A stretch of DNA of 34,019 bases, taken from contig WQVG01000011.1 of assembly GCA_009781675.1 (NCBI GenBank), forward strand, positions 1-34,019, written 5' to 3'. Positions 25,154 through 32,727 of this stretch are shown here, piece after piece (the first letter of the stretch is position 1; each line of letters begins with the position of its first letter). The translations under genes were made by a program, and so were the position numbers. The notes below the pieces were generated by a model that saw only the letters and a list, made by a program, of their open reading frames with translations, was not told the DNA's origin and made no database searches. Source of the DNA: Candidatus Bathycorpusculum acetigenes. Lineage in GTDB: Archaea > Thermoproteota > Bathyarchaeia > Bathyarchaeales > Bathycorpusculaceae.

Positions 25154-25915
25154 ATGAAAAAGATAGTTAGTGCCTTCATATGTGCCCTGTTAGTCTGTAC
25201 ATTACTTTTTACAGGTATAACCTCTGTGGATGAAGTTCAGGCTCAGAATACCCCAAAGAAACCTGCTGTTCCAGAATTCACCGTAAACTGTGTTACCGGA
25301 TCTACTGAGGTGCCGTCAGTTTACTCTACAGATCCCTACACAGGAGAAACAGTAACTCAACCCGGCTACAGTGAAAAATTTGTATCAATAGAGATAAAGA
25401 TTAAAAACCAAAACCATCCCAACACGGTGAAGTACAATATTCGTACAAAAGGACACTACGAAGAAAGTTGGAAAAATGCATATAACCCTAACGTTAACGT
25501 CTATGATTATCCACAGCAAGATGAAGGCCAGTATACCCTACTATATATTGACGCAAATGATTATCCTGATGGCGGCAAAGTAGATGTACAAGTTGAAGCA
25601 ATGGACGGTTATCTCTCCTGGGAAGGGCGTATTATTGCTAGCGGCTGGGTTTTTGTTGGTGAAACAAGCGGCTGGAGCAAGACAAAAACTGTGACTATAA
25701 CCAGAGAGCGTAATGAAGTGCCCAATCAAACCGAACCAACGCCCAACCCAACTTATTCCTCAAACCAACCGCCTCAACCTGAGCTATCAATAATCCAGTT
25801 TCCCTTGACTGCGTTCATATTGGTACTCATTCTCTGTCCACTAATAATAGTGGCACTAATCATTGCACTTATCTATGAGAAAAGGAAAACTGCCAGACAA
25901 AAAAGGTTAGGTTAG
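25154..25915 (+). CDS. Secreted, C-terminally anchored surface protein
   Basis: A 253-residue protein of unknown family. It has an N-terminal signal peptide (KKIVSAFICALLVCTLLFTG, cleaved near VQAQ). An extracellular beta-rich domain of about 155 residues follows, with regular Tyr/Asn/Asp-rich text (YSEKFVSIEIKIKNQ, YTLLYIDANDYPDG). A Pro/Thr/Asn linker (TEPTPNPTYSSNQPPQPE) leads to one membrane segment near 218-242 and a short basic tail (EKRKTARQKR). The layout matches other archaeal surface proteins anchored by a C-terminal helix. It is similar in plan to the Kelch protein in this window but has no Kelch motifs. Confidence 0.65.
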   Translation: MKKIVSAFICALLVCTLLFTGITSVDEVQAQNTPKKPAVPEFTVNCVTGSTEVPSVYSTDPYTGETVTQPGYSEKFVSIEIKIKNQNHPNTVKYNIRTKGHYEESWKNAYNPNVNVYDYPQQDEGQYTLLYIDANDYPDGGKVDVQVEAMDGYLSWEGRIIASGWVFVGETSGWSKTKTVTITRERNEVPNQTEPTPNPTYSSNQPPQPELSIIQFPLTAFILVLILCPLIIVALIIALIYEKRKTARQKRLG

Positions 25916-26116
25916 TAGTTGGGTTTGTCCAGTTGTTCGGTGCCAAAGCCTGTTGATTAAAGCTTTACGTTGGTCTATGCCTGTACAGTAGCTTGTCATT
26001 CGGTTGAGGTAACGGTCTATATCTTGTGTCTACAAAATTTCTAGTTTTTTGCAACTCTTAACAAATTGTGTTTTTGTTTTTCACAGCCTGTATACGGAAA
26101 AAAGGAAAAATAGCTG

Positions 26117-26154
26117 GTGAGTGATATCGCCATTCAACTACGATATCTGCTCAC
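26117..26154 (-). terminator. Terminator hairpin after the TINN-repeat gene
   Basis: Read on the minus strand, a stem of 5 + 7 bp (GTGAG and GATATCG pairing with CGATATC and CTCAC, with a small internal bulge) has an 11-base loop. It is followed by CTATTTTTCCTTTTTT. It begins about 10 bp after the stop codon of the 721-residue gene, so it is a plausible intrinsic-type terminator. Confidence 0.6.
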
Positions 26155-26164
26155 TAACGGGTCA

Positions 26165-28330
26165 TCACTTAAAGGGCCAATCAATCTTGGGACCCGAATA
26201 AATAGGCGTTTGCTCTATCGGCTCAAATGGCTCAAACTTTGCTATCGGCTCTATCAGATCCATCGTAGGTTGATTGTACGGTAACGGTTCAATCGGCTCA
26301 AACATATAGCCTTTGCTTCTGTTGCGAGTGATTGTGCCATCATTATTAATTATGCCCTGATCGTTGATTGTAGCATTGTTTTTGTTGTTTATTGTTCCAC
26401 CTACATTATTGTTGATTATACAACCCGCATCGTTGTTGATTACGCCATTGTCGTTGTTGTTGATTACACCGTTGTTGTTGATTATGCCGCCTTTGCATGT
26501 TATATAGTGGTAGTGCTGGTGGCACGTGAAGTTGTTGTTGATTACGCCATTGTCGTTGTTGTTGATTACGCCATTGTCGTTGTTGTTGATTACACCGCCG
26601 TTGTTGATTATGCTGTTGTCGTTGTTGTTGATTATGCCGTTTGCATTGTTGTTAATTATTGCGTTGCCTTGGTTGTTTATTGTGCCACGTTCGTTGTTGG
26701 TTATGGTGCCATGATTGTTGTTTATGGTGCCCCTATTGTTGTTTATTTTACCCCCGATATTGTTTATTGTACCCCAGTTACTGTTGTTTATTGTGCCCTG
26801 GTTGTTTATTGTACCCCAGATGTTAGTTATTGTGCCTTTGTTGTTTATAGCGCCTTTATCGTTGTTGGTTATGGTGCCGCCATTGTTGGTTATGGTACCC
26901 CCATTGTTGGTTATGGTGCCACCATTGTTGTCTATGTTGTTCCAGTTGTTTATTGTGCCCAATTGGTTGTCTATTGTACCCTCATCGTTGTTTATTGTGC
27001 CCTGATTGTTGTTTATTATACCCTTTAAGTTGTTTATTGTGCCTTGGTTGTTTATTGTGCCCTGGTTGTTTATTGTGCCCCCTAAGTGGTTGTTGATCAT
27101 GCAGTTGTTGGTGATTATGCCATCGTTGTTTATTGTGCCTTTGTCGTTGTTGTTAATTCCGCCTCCGAAGGTGTTGATTATGGTGCCTCCATCGTTGGTT
27201 ATGGTACCCCCATTGTTGTTTATGGCATAGTTGTTGGTGATTATGTTCCTGTTGTTTATTGTGCCCCCGAAATTGTTTATCGTGCCATAGTCGTTGTTTA
27301 TTGTGCCTTGGTTGTTTATTGTGCCCTCGTTGTAAATTAGACCCCCGATGTGGATCAATATTGGGCCCAAGTCATCGGAGCTGGGAACCTCACATAGATT
27401 GTTGTTTATTGTGTCTTGGTTGTTTATTGTGCCTTTGTCGTTGTTGTTAATTACGCCACCGTTGTTGTTTATTGTTCCATTGTCGTTGTTGTTTATTGTT
27501 CCATTGTCGTTGTTGTTGATTATGCCGTTTACGTTGTTGTTAATTATTGCGTTGTCTTGGTTGTTTATGGTGCCTTGGTTGTTTATGGTGCCTTGGTTAT
27601 TTATTATCCCATTGTATATTGTGATCGTGATACCGCCGTCTGGTAGTGGCCCCCAGAAGGGTATTGTTAAACCCCTGTTGTTTATTGTGCCTTGGTTGTT
27701 TATTGTGCCGCTGTTGTTTATTGTGCAGGCGCTGTTGTCCATTGTGCCTTGGTTGTTTATTGTGCCGCTGTTGTATATTGTCCCAGCGATTTTCCCTTGG
27801 TTGTTTATTGTGCCGCTGTTGTATGTGTTTGTGAGTTGTAGGTAGTCATTGTTGTTTATTGTGCCGCTGTTGTTTATTATATTACTCTGGAACCAGCCTC
27901 TGTTGTTTATGGTGCCTCCGTTGTTGTTTATTGTGCCTCTGTCAGCTATGGTGCCTCCGTTGTTGTTTATTGTGCCCTGGTTGTTTATTGTGCCCCAGCT
28001 AAATATTGCCCCTATGTTGTTTATGGTGCCTTGATTGTTTATTGTTTCCCCGTGGTGGAGAACTACTTCGCCTTGATTTGTTAACGTAACGCCAGTGCCG
28101 ATTTCAATTTGACTATTAATCATGTTTTCGATGATGCCGTCTGAGGGGATTAGGATATTAGTTGCGCCATTTTGTAGTGCCTGTTCTAATTCTGTCCAGT
28201 TAGTCACGATTGTGTTTGGTGTGTCTGCTGCAACGGGTGCAGTGTTGAGTGTTACAACAAAAAGCCCTGCCATTAGTATTGTTGCAAACAACACTAAGGT
28301 GGTTTTTCCGAATTTATGTCTGCTTTGCAT
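26165..28330 (-). CDS. Secreted Asn-rich TINN-hexad repeat protein, predicted beta-solenoid
   Basis: A 721-residue protein. Residues 1-35 form a signal peptide (basic RHKFGK, hydrophobic core, cleavage near VAADT). Residues 40-94 resemble the N-terminal cap of a right-handed beta-helix (NWTELEQALQNGATNILIPS, IEIGTGVTLTN). Residues 95-669 are almost wholly short repeats of the form G-T-I-N-N-Q/N, with 7- and 8-residue variants (GTINNNG, GTINNNDN, GVINNND). A Pro/Glu-rich non-repetitive tail (FEPIEPLPYNQP) ends the protein, with no membrane anchor. The hydrophobic Ile every six residues and the stacked Asn pairs suggest a beta-solenoid with Asn ladders. Function unknown; a surface fibre or adhesin is plausible. 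GAGGAT precedes the ATG at 28330. Confidence 0.75.
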   Translation of the reverse strand: MQSRHKFGKTTLVLFATILMAGLFVVTLNTAPVAADTPNTIVTNWTELEQALQNGATNILIPSDGIIENMINSQIEIGTGVTLTNQGEVVLHHGETINNQGTINNIGAIFSWGTINNQGTINNNGGTIADRGTINNNGGTINNRGWFQSNIINNSGTINNNDYLQLTNTYNSGTINNQGKIAGTIYNSGTINNQGTMDNSACTINNSGTINNQGTINNRGLTIPFWGPLPDGGITITIYNGIINNQGTINNQGTINNQDNAIINNNVNGIINNNDNGTINNNDNGTINNNGGVINNNDKGTINNQDTINNNLCEVPSSDDLGPILIHIGGLIYNEGTINNQGTINNDYGTINNFGGTINNRNIITNNYAINNNGGTITNDGGTIINTFGGGINNNDKGTINNDGIITNNCMINNHLGGTINNQGTINNQGTINNLKGIINNNQGTINNDEGTIDNQLGTINNWNNIDNNGGTITNNGGTITNNGGTITNNDKGAINNKGTITNIWGTINNQGTINNSNWGTINNIGGKINNNRGTINNNHGTITNNERGTINNQGNAIINNNANGIINNNDNSIINNGGVINNNDNGVINNNDNGVINNNFTCHQHYHYITCKGGIINNNGVINNNDNGVINNDAGCIINNNVGGTINNKNNATINDQGIINNDGTITRNRSKGYMFEPIEPLPYNQPTMDLIEPIAKFEPFEPIEQTPIYSGPKIDWPFK
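26324..28048 (-). repeat. Hexad repeat block inside the solenoid gene
   Basis: The codons behind G-T-I-N-N recur almost unchanged (GGCACAATAAACAA and close variants), far more alike than protein selection needs. Larger blocks are copied too: the segment near 27501-27567 reappears with few changes near 26616-26679 (the NAIINNN-NGIINNNDN part). This points to recent tandem and segmental duplication. Confidence 0.8.
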
Positions 28331-28356
28331 CTTAAATCCTCAACAAATATGTCAAA

Positions 28357-28476
28357 CTATACAATACGATGCTCGCGAATTTGCATGTTACCTTTGGTAT
28401 CTGCATAAACTCTAACGGTGTTAAGTGTTAACAATGACAAAAGCGCCATTCCTACTATTATTTTATTTTTTTCCAA
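28357..28476 (-). CDS. Small ORF with a signal-peptide-like N-terminus
   Basis: A TTG-started frame of 39 codons lies 26 bp upstream of the solenoid gene on the same strand. AAGGAG precedes it. The product has a basic start (EKNKIIVG), a hydrophobic core (MALLSLLTLNTV) and an AxA-like end (RVYADT), then about 13 residues. It could be a secreted peptide, a leader for the big gene, or the remnant of a truncated secreted protein. Confidence 0.3.
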   Translation of the reverse strand: MEKNKIIVGMALLSLLTLNTVRVYADTKGNMQIREHRIV

Positions 28477-28586
28477 AATTTTTTTGTCTCCTTCATAATT
28501 TAACCATAAAGTTATTCAGTTTAGCTTGTTGCATTATTTAAGTTTTATACATTACGATTTGTGCAACGTTTTCAAATTCACTTATT

Positions 28587-29394
28587 TTACTTGTTGAGCG
28601 AAATATCAGCATTCACATAACGTCCTATCTGGCGTAACCACCCATCATCGGCTTACAAGAAACAACCAAAGGAATCCGCCTAACCCCCGTCTTACCCTTA
28701 GCAGTAATAAGACAATAACCTCCTTAAACACCACACTCCCAACATACATAGACAACAACTCGCCCGGACGAAGAGTTGTCTCAAACAACACATAATCATC
28801 GCCCTATCCGCTTATTAGAAGTTGTTTTGAGTATGGAAGTTAGCTCGTCCGAGGTTAACAGGTTTTCTGGGGTTACACGTGAGTCTTTGTTTTTCATAGC
28901 TAAGCTACCCCGCTAACCTCAGGCGGTAAAGGGCTATCTTTAGCGCAACTTCCAGTTTTGACGTATTGTACCCGTTTTCGCAGAGTCAATTTCTTGTCGT
29001 GTTTAGTGGAGGCTTTGTTTTGATTGTGTTAATGTTAGCAACGACACGCTCAACATCAGTTTAGTCAACTCTTTAAGGTCAACATCACCTATTATACGAA
29101 ATAATATTGGCAAATGAGAGGCATATTTGACTAAACTCCCTACAGACAAACCAAGCGCACCTAAATGATCCAAAAACTGCAAACTTATCTTGCTATTGGG
29201 TAGCAGTTTGATGTTGTACTTGAATCTTTCAAAGCGTTTTTCGTAGTCATGGATGGAGCGATTAGTTGTCATGCTCCCTATAGCTTCTGAGACTTTAAAA
29301 GGCAGAAAAATCTGATTTTTATTTTTTGGAACCACAACTTGAGGAAGAGTTGCAGACGCAACAGTAAAGAGCGGGGGATGGGATTTGAACTCAT
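28587..29394 (-). pseudogene. Decayed archaeal tyrosine recombinase (integrase)
   Basis: An integrase can be read on the minus strand through about six frame segments. From the tRNA scar the first (to 29003) gives EFKSHPPLF and the core-binding domain (DYEKRFERFKYNI, LGALGLSVGSLVKYASHLPI). A second (29016-28900) gives STKHDKKLTLRKRVQYVKTG. A third (to 28796) gives VTPENLLTSDELTSILK. A fourth gives VLFETTLRPGELLSM, holding catalytic Arg I. A fifth gives YCLITAKGKTGVRRIPLVV, holding the catalytic Lys hairpin. A sixth gives NADISLNK, stopping at 28587. The HxxR box and the Tyr are missing. Each break needs a frameshift or stop, so the gene is dead. It marks a former integrated element. Confidence 0.85.
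29370..29394 (-). other. tRNA 3'-end fragment, integration att scar
   Basis: Read on the minus strand: a T-arm ATGAG-TTCAAAT-CCCAT (one mismatch, A52/C62), then the acceptor 3' strand CCCCCGC and base 73 T. No D-arm, anticodon arm or matching GCGGGGG 5' strand precedes it, so it is not a tRNA gene. The GCGGGGG acceptor is common in archaeal tRNA-Leu, but the parent is a guess. It overlaps both the integrase start and the stop codon of the protease gene. Confidence 0.75.
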
Positions 29395-30530
29395 TGTTGC
29401 ATTGGTAGCCTTGGCTCCTTTGGTACTTCGGCCGGCGGCGGGGTTGCGGACGAAGACGGAACAGGTTTCCTTCTTGTTGCAAGCAACTTGTAGGCCACAA
29501 TGGGTATCCAGCCGGTGATGATGCAGACGGTTGCTGGGAACCCGCCGATATCAAAGAATTTCGTTATTTCAGGCAGAAATGCCTCCCAGATACCAAACGA
29601 TACAGCCATCGCAACAACAGCCATTACTGCAGTTTTTTTGCCGAATTTATTGTAGGTTTGAACGGCGAGAATACCTGCAAAGAAGTAGTCGCCTAAGCCA
29701 AGCCCTCTAAACAAGATACCGCCTGTCTCCTTTAATAGGATGGGGAAGTTTGGCAGATAGACCAAAACAGGTAGACCAAGGTCTGTGAATGTGTTTGCCG
29801 CGGTAACCATCGGTCCAGTGAAAACCAAAATGATATCCATAATGGTTAACAGGCCCGCAAAGAGGCATACGGTTTTCCACGTAAATAAAGAGGAAAGATA
29901 TATAATTATAAGGATAGCAAAAGTGAAGCCAAAAACGTCCAGTAAGACTGGATTCCAAACCTGAGTAGTTCCACTATATATAACATTGAAGAATATAAAC
30001 AGCAACAAAAACAATGCTGGAGGCTGGGCTGCCATATACCACCGGCTCTTTTCAGGAGTGGATTTTTTCTGTTCAAAGATTACTACGCTAAAACAAAACG
30101 TCGCCAGTATGAAGAAGGCGGCGATTCGATAGATCGTATATGCATCGCCAAGCGGATCTAGAAGGCTTATTACACCCGCAATTATAGCGGCTACCCCAAA
30201 CCCTGCAGATAGTAATTGAACTCGCGTTTTTGTTGTGTTGGAAAATATATAGCTGAAGGTGAAAAGCAACGTGGTATAGGAACCCATAAAGAAGACCAGC
30301 AGGGCGTTTTCAAAGACCCCGCCGGGGTTAACTATGGCGGTGTAGGCGATGACTGAAACCACTATGAGTATGAAGGCTACAAGCATAAAGATGTCTCGGG
30401 TTTTGAACTCTTTCTGTTCCACTGTTTCAGTTAATCTGTTCTCTACCCGTTTACTAAGAAGCAATCCAACCAATGCTACTAGAAAAAGTGCTGTTGGCAT
30501 GGCTAAATCAAGAGTTGGCATAGCCCCCAT
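29391..30530 (-). CDS. Presenilin/signal-peptide-peptidase-like GxGD intramembrane protease
   Basis: A 379-residue polytopic protein with about nine membrane segments. Two membrane aspartates sit as in presenilin-type proteases: D232 in FAGLLTIMDIILVFTGP (the 'YD' position, here MD) and D281 in RGLGLGDYFFAGIL, a perfect GxGD motif. A later FPATV (332-336) stands where these enzymes carry PAL. The order and spacing match archaeal presenilin homologues, which cut membrane proteins or leftover signal peptides inside the membrane. The C-terminus (RRKPVPSSSATPPPAE to PMQQ) is a Pro-rich tail. The stop codon TGA lies inside the tRNA fragment of the integration scar, so the last residues may be chimeric. 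The protease call rests on the motifs only. Confidence 0.75.
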   Translation of the reverse strand: MGAMPTLDLAMPTALFLVALVGLLLSKRVENRLTETVEQKEFKTRDIFMLVAFILIVVSVIAYTAIVNPGGVFENALLVFFMGSYTTLLFTFSYIFSNTTKTRVQLLSAGFGVAAIIAGVISLLDPLGDAYTIYRIAAFFILATFCFSVVIFEQKKSTPEKSRWYMAAQPPALFLLLFIFFNVIYSGTTQVWNPVLLDVFGFTFAILIIIYLSSLFTWKTVCLFAGLLTIMDIILVFTGPMVTAANTFTDLGLPVLVYLPNFPILLKETGGILFRGLGLGDYFFAGILAVQTYNKFGKKTAVMAVVAMAVSFGIWEAFLPEITKFFDIGGFPATVCIITGWIPIVAYKLLATRRKPVPSSSATPPPAEVPKEPRLPMQQ

Positions 30531-30601
30531 AGTAGGCTGTCATAACATTTATTCCTTTAGCCAAAACTGACAAAGCCAAAACCGACAAAGAAAAAAAATT
30601 T

Positions 30602-31447
30602 CTATGGGAAATACACGTTTAAAACCGCAAGAGTTGCCAAAAGAGCCTCTTCTGCTCTCACTGTTGCTGTGCCCTGATTGGGAACGGTATTGACTATGAA
30701 ATCTGCAATCGATGTCAACTCTAAGCCCTCATCCTTGACGATTTCATGAAGACCCCGTGAAGGTGCACCAAACCCTACCAAGATGTTACCACCCCATAGT
30801 CGACCGATTTCTGTTACAACTGATCTAAAATCATCCCCTACTCTGGCTGTGGCAATTTTGAGGCTAAATCCCCCATCCATAGCCAGTTGCCCAAAAGGCC
30901 GCTTCTCCACACACACCTGATAACCCCAATATTGAGGTACAAATTCACGACTGACCGCCTGCACCTCAACCGCTTCACCAATGTTGATCACCTGCGTTGT
31001 TAGTCGTTCACCGACACTAAACTGCCTCTGACGAAGAAGCGCCGGTTGTTGCACACCAATATCCACCGCTAGGCCATCTTTGCGCTCTAAGAGTACCACT
31101 CCCTCACGGTATTCTCCAACCTTGAGGTGTTTGGTTTTGCCGCTGAGGGGATGATGAGGGGTACGCAAAGGCGGCATGATCCCTGCATATTGAAGATCAG
31201 GGTCAAGTCTAAAAAGAGTCTTACGCAGGTACTGCGGCGTCTCGAGGTATCTAAGGAGTAACGCAATGAATTCTTGATCTCTCTGCTGATCAGCTTTAAC
31301 ATTATCAGGGTAAACTATAATTTCATCAACTCGAAAAATCGATGCTGACCTAGCAATCAACCCAATTTTTGAAGTCTTCTCACGTAGATGTGGCGTATCC
31401 GATATGATCGAGGCCGGAATAGCAATCGAAATTTTCCTTTTATCCAC
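30602..31447 (-). CDS. SPOUT-family RNA methyltransferase (putative N3-methyluridine type)
   Basis: A 281-residue protein of the PF02598/SPOUT1 type. The N-terminus KISIAIPASIISDTPHLREK and RVDEIIVYPDN form the first part of the knot fold. An inserted OB-like domain (YREGVVLLERKDGLAVDIGV, ERLTTQVINIGEAVEV) binds RNA. The C-terminal knot carries LVGFGAPSRGLHEI and FIVNTVPNQGTATVRAEEALL, the S-adenosylmethionine site. It probably methylates rRNA. In many archaea the gene sits next to ribosomal protein L3, but not here. GTG at 31447 follows GAGGAATAAAGG. It is divergent from the isomerase gene, with 78 bp between them. Confidence 0.85.
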   Translation of the reverse strand: MDKRKISIAIPASIISDTPHLREKTSKIGLIARSASIFRVDEIIVYPDNVKADQQRDQEFIALLLRYLETPQYLRKTLFRLDPDLQYAGIMPPLRTPHHPLSGKTKHLKVGEYREGVVLLERKDGLAVDIGVQQPALLRQRQFSVGERLTTQVINIGEAVEVQAVSREFVPQYWGYQVCVEKRPFGQLAMDGGFSLKIATARVGDDFRSVVTEIGRLWGGNILVGFGAPSRGLHEIVKDEGLELTSIADFIVNTVPNQGTATVRAEEALLATLAVLNVYFP

Positions 31448-31499
31448 CCTTTATTCCTCTAAGTACTTAACTACGTTGTCCTTAAAAGGCAGGATTGAG

Positions 31500-31508
31500 A
31501 TATAAAAA
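31500..31508 (+). promoter_or_regulatory. TATA box for the sugar-phosphate isomerase
   Basis: ATATAAAAA is centred about 22 bp before the TTG at 31526. No ribosome site is seen between them, so the message is probably leaderless or nearly so. Confidence 0.55.
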
Positions 31509-31525
31509 TACGGGTTGAACCCAAA

Positions 31526-32632
31526 TTGACTAAACCCATTTTAGACGACCCAGAAAAAATACGTGCTATCGATAAAAGCGGTATGATAGATTTTTGTATA
31601 AACGCCACAAGCCATTACCGAAATGCCGCAGAGATAGCACAAAAAATCCAAGTGAACAACCCTCAACCAGACTCCATTATCATTGTGGGGATGGGGGGCT
31701 CAGCAATAGGCGGCGAACTCGTCAAAGACTGGGCAAGAGACAAACTAAAAATCCCCATTGAAATTAACCGGGACTATCATCTCCCTGCATATGCAGACAA
31801 AAAAACCCTAGTTCTGGTCTCCAGCTACTCTGGCGACACCGAAGAAACACTAAGTGCATTTCTAGATGCACTCAAACGGGGCTGTATGATTTTTTGCCTC
31901 ACAAGCGGTGGCGCAGTTCTAACTGCCGCTAAAAAGCATAAAGTACCCTACCTCCAAGTTCCCGGTAATATGCCCCCCCGCGCCGCATTACCCTACATGC
32001 TTGTACCTCTGCTGATCTATCTTCAAAAAGCTGGATTAGCAAAAAATGTCGAAGAAGAACTGGGTGAAGCTTTTGCATTGATAGAAAAAATAAGCAAAGA
32101 AAACGGTATAGATACACCTATGGTTGAAAACTTCGCAAAAAATACAGCAAATTATATGGGTGACTCAGCGCCATGTGCGTACGGATTTGGTGTTTACCGC
32201 AGTGTAGCTCAGCGATTTAAACAGCAGTTCAACGAAAACAGCAAAACCGTTGCAAAATGGGAATACTTTCCTGAACTCAACCACAACGAGATCGTGGGCT
32301 GGGAAGGCCGAGGAGAGCAATGCCGATGGTTCTCAGTAATTTTTATCCGCGATAAAGCTGAACCCATAGAAATCGAAACACGAATCGAGACCACTAAAAG
32401 CATTATGGAACGGATTGGTCTAATCACCTTTGACTTGGAAGTGCAAGGTGAATGCACATTAGCAAAGATGCTCTCCACAATACTTGTTGGCGACTTTTTA
32501 AGCGTCTACTTGGCAGTTCTACGTGGAACTGACCCTGTGCCGGTTTTAACCATCAACCACCTAAAAGAGACACTTAAAGAAAACGGCATAAGAGATAAAA
32601 TTATAAGTGACTTAGAAAAAAATACGCCCTAA
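31526..32632 (+). CDS. Bifunctional phosphoglucose/phosphomannose isomerase
   Basis: A 368-residue enzyme of the archaeal SIS-domain family that interconverts glucose 6-phosphate or mannose 6-phosphate with fructose 6-phosphate. The first SIS domain has VGMGGSAIGGEL (54-64) and the phosphate-binding SSYSGDTEETLS (99-110). A conserved hinge PGNMPPRAALPYM follows. The second domain has AKWEYFPELNHNEIVGWEG, with the catalytic Glu and His. These match the crenarchaeal bifunctional enzyme rather than classical PGI. TTG at 31526 gives the typical start and sits behind a TATA box. It supplies hexose phosphates for glycolysis and for the mannose-type glycans made by the transferases in this window. 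Confidence 0.93.
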   Translation: MTKPILDDPEKIRAIDKSGMIDFCINATSHYRNAAEIAQKIQVNNPQPDSIIIVGMGGSAIGGELVKDWARDKLKIPIEINRDYHLPAYADKKTLVLVSSYSGDTEETLSAFLDALKRGCMIFCLTSGGAVLTAAKKHKVPYLQVPGNMPPRAALPYMLVPLLIYLQKAGLAKNVEEELGEAFALIEKISKENGIDTPMVENFAKNTANYMGDSAPCAYGFGVYRSVAQRFKQQFNENSKTVAKWEYFPELNHNEIVGWEGRGEQCRWFSVIFIRDKAEPIEIETRIETTKSIMERIGLITFDLEVQGECTLAKMLSTILVGDFLSVYLAVLRGTDPVPVLTINHLKETLKENGIRDKIISDLEKNTP

Positions 32633-32727
32633 ATTTACGAATTACAAAATATTGTTGACCACACAATTATTTACGTGCAAGCTGATTATTGCAAACTTAA
32701 AATAAATTATGGAAAGGAAATGGCGGG

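Noticed and set aside
26324-28048. CRISPR-like short repeats
   Set aside because: The repeats are contiguous coding hexads with no unique spacers of constant length, and they keep one reading frame.
26507-28415. Long open frames on the plus strand across the solenoid gene (rows of Val/Asp/Tyr or Leu/Ile/Pro)
   Set aside because: They are the antisense of the TINN repeats; the repeated codons contain few stops in any frame. The minus-strand frame has a signal peptide, a ribosome site and a terminator, and these do not.
29370-29394. A complete tRNA gene
   Set aside because: Only the T-arm and acceptor 3' strand are present; upstream sequence is protein coding and does not pair with the acceptor.
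29003-29554. 183-residue open frame as an intact gene
   Set aside because: Its first half is the protease gene read out of frame, and its second half is only the N-terminal part of the broken integrase.
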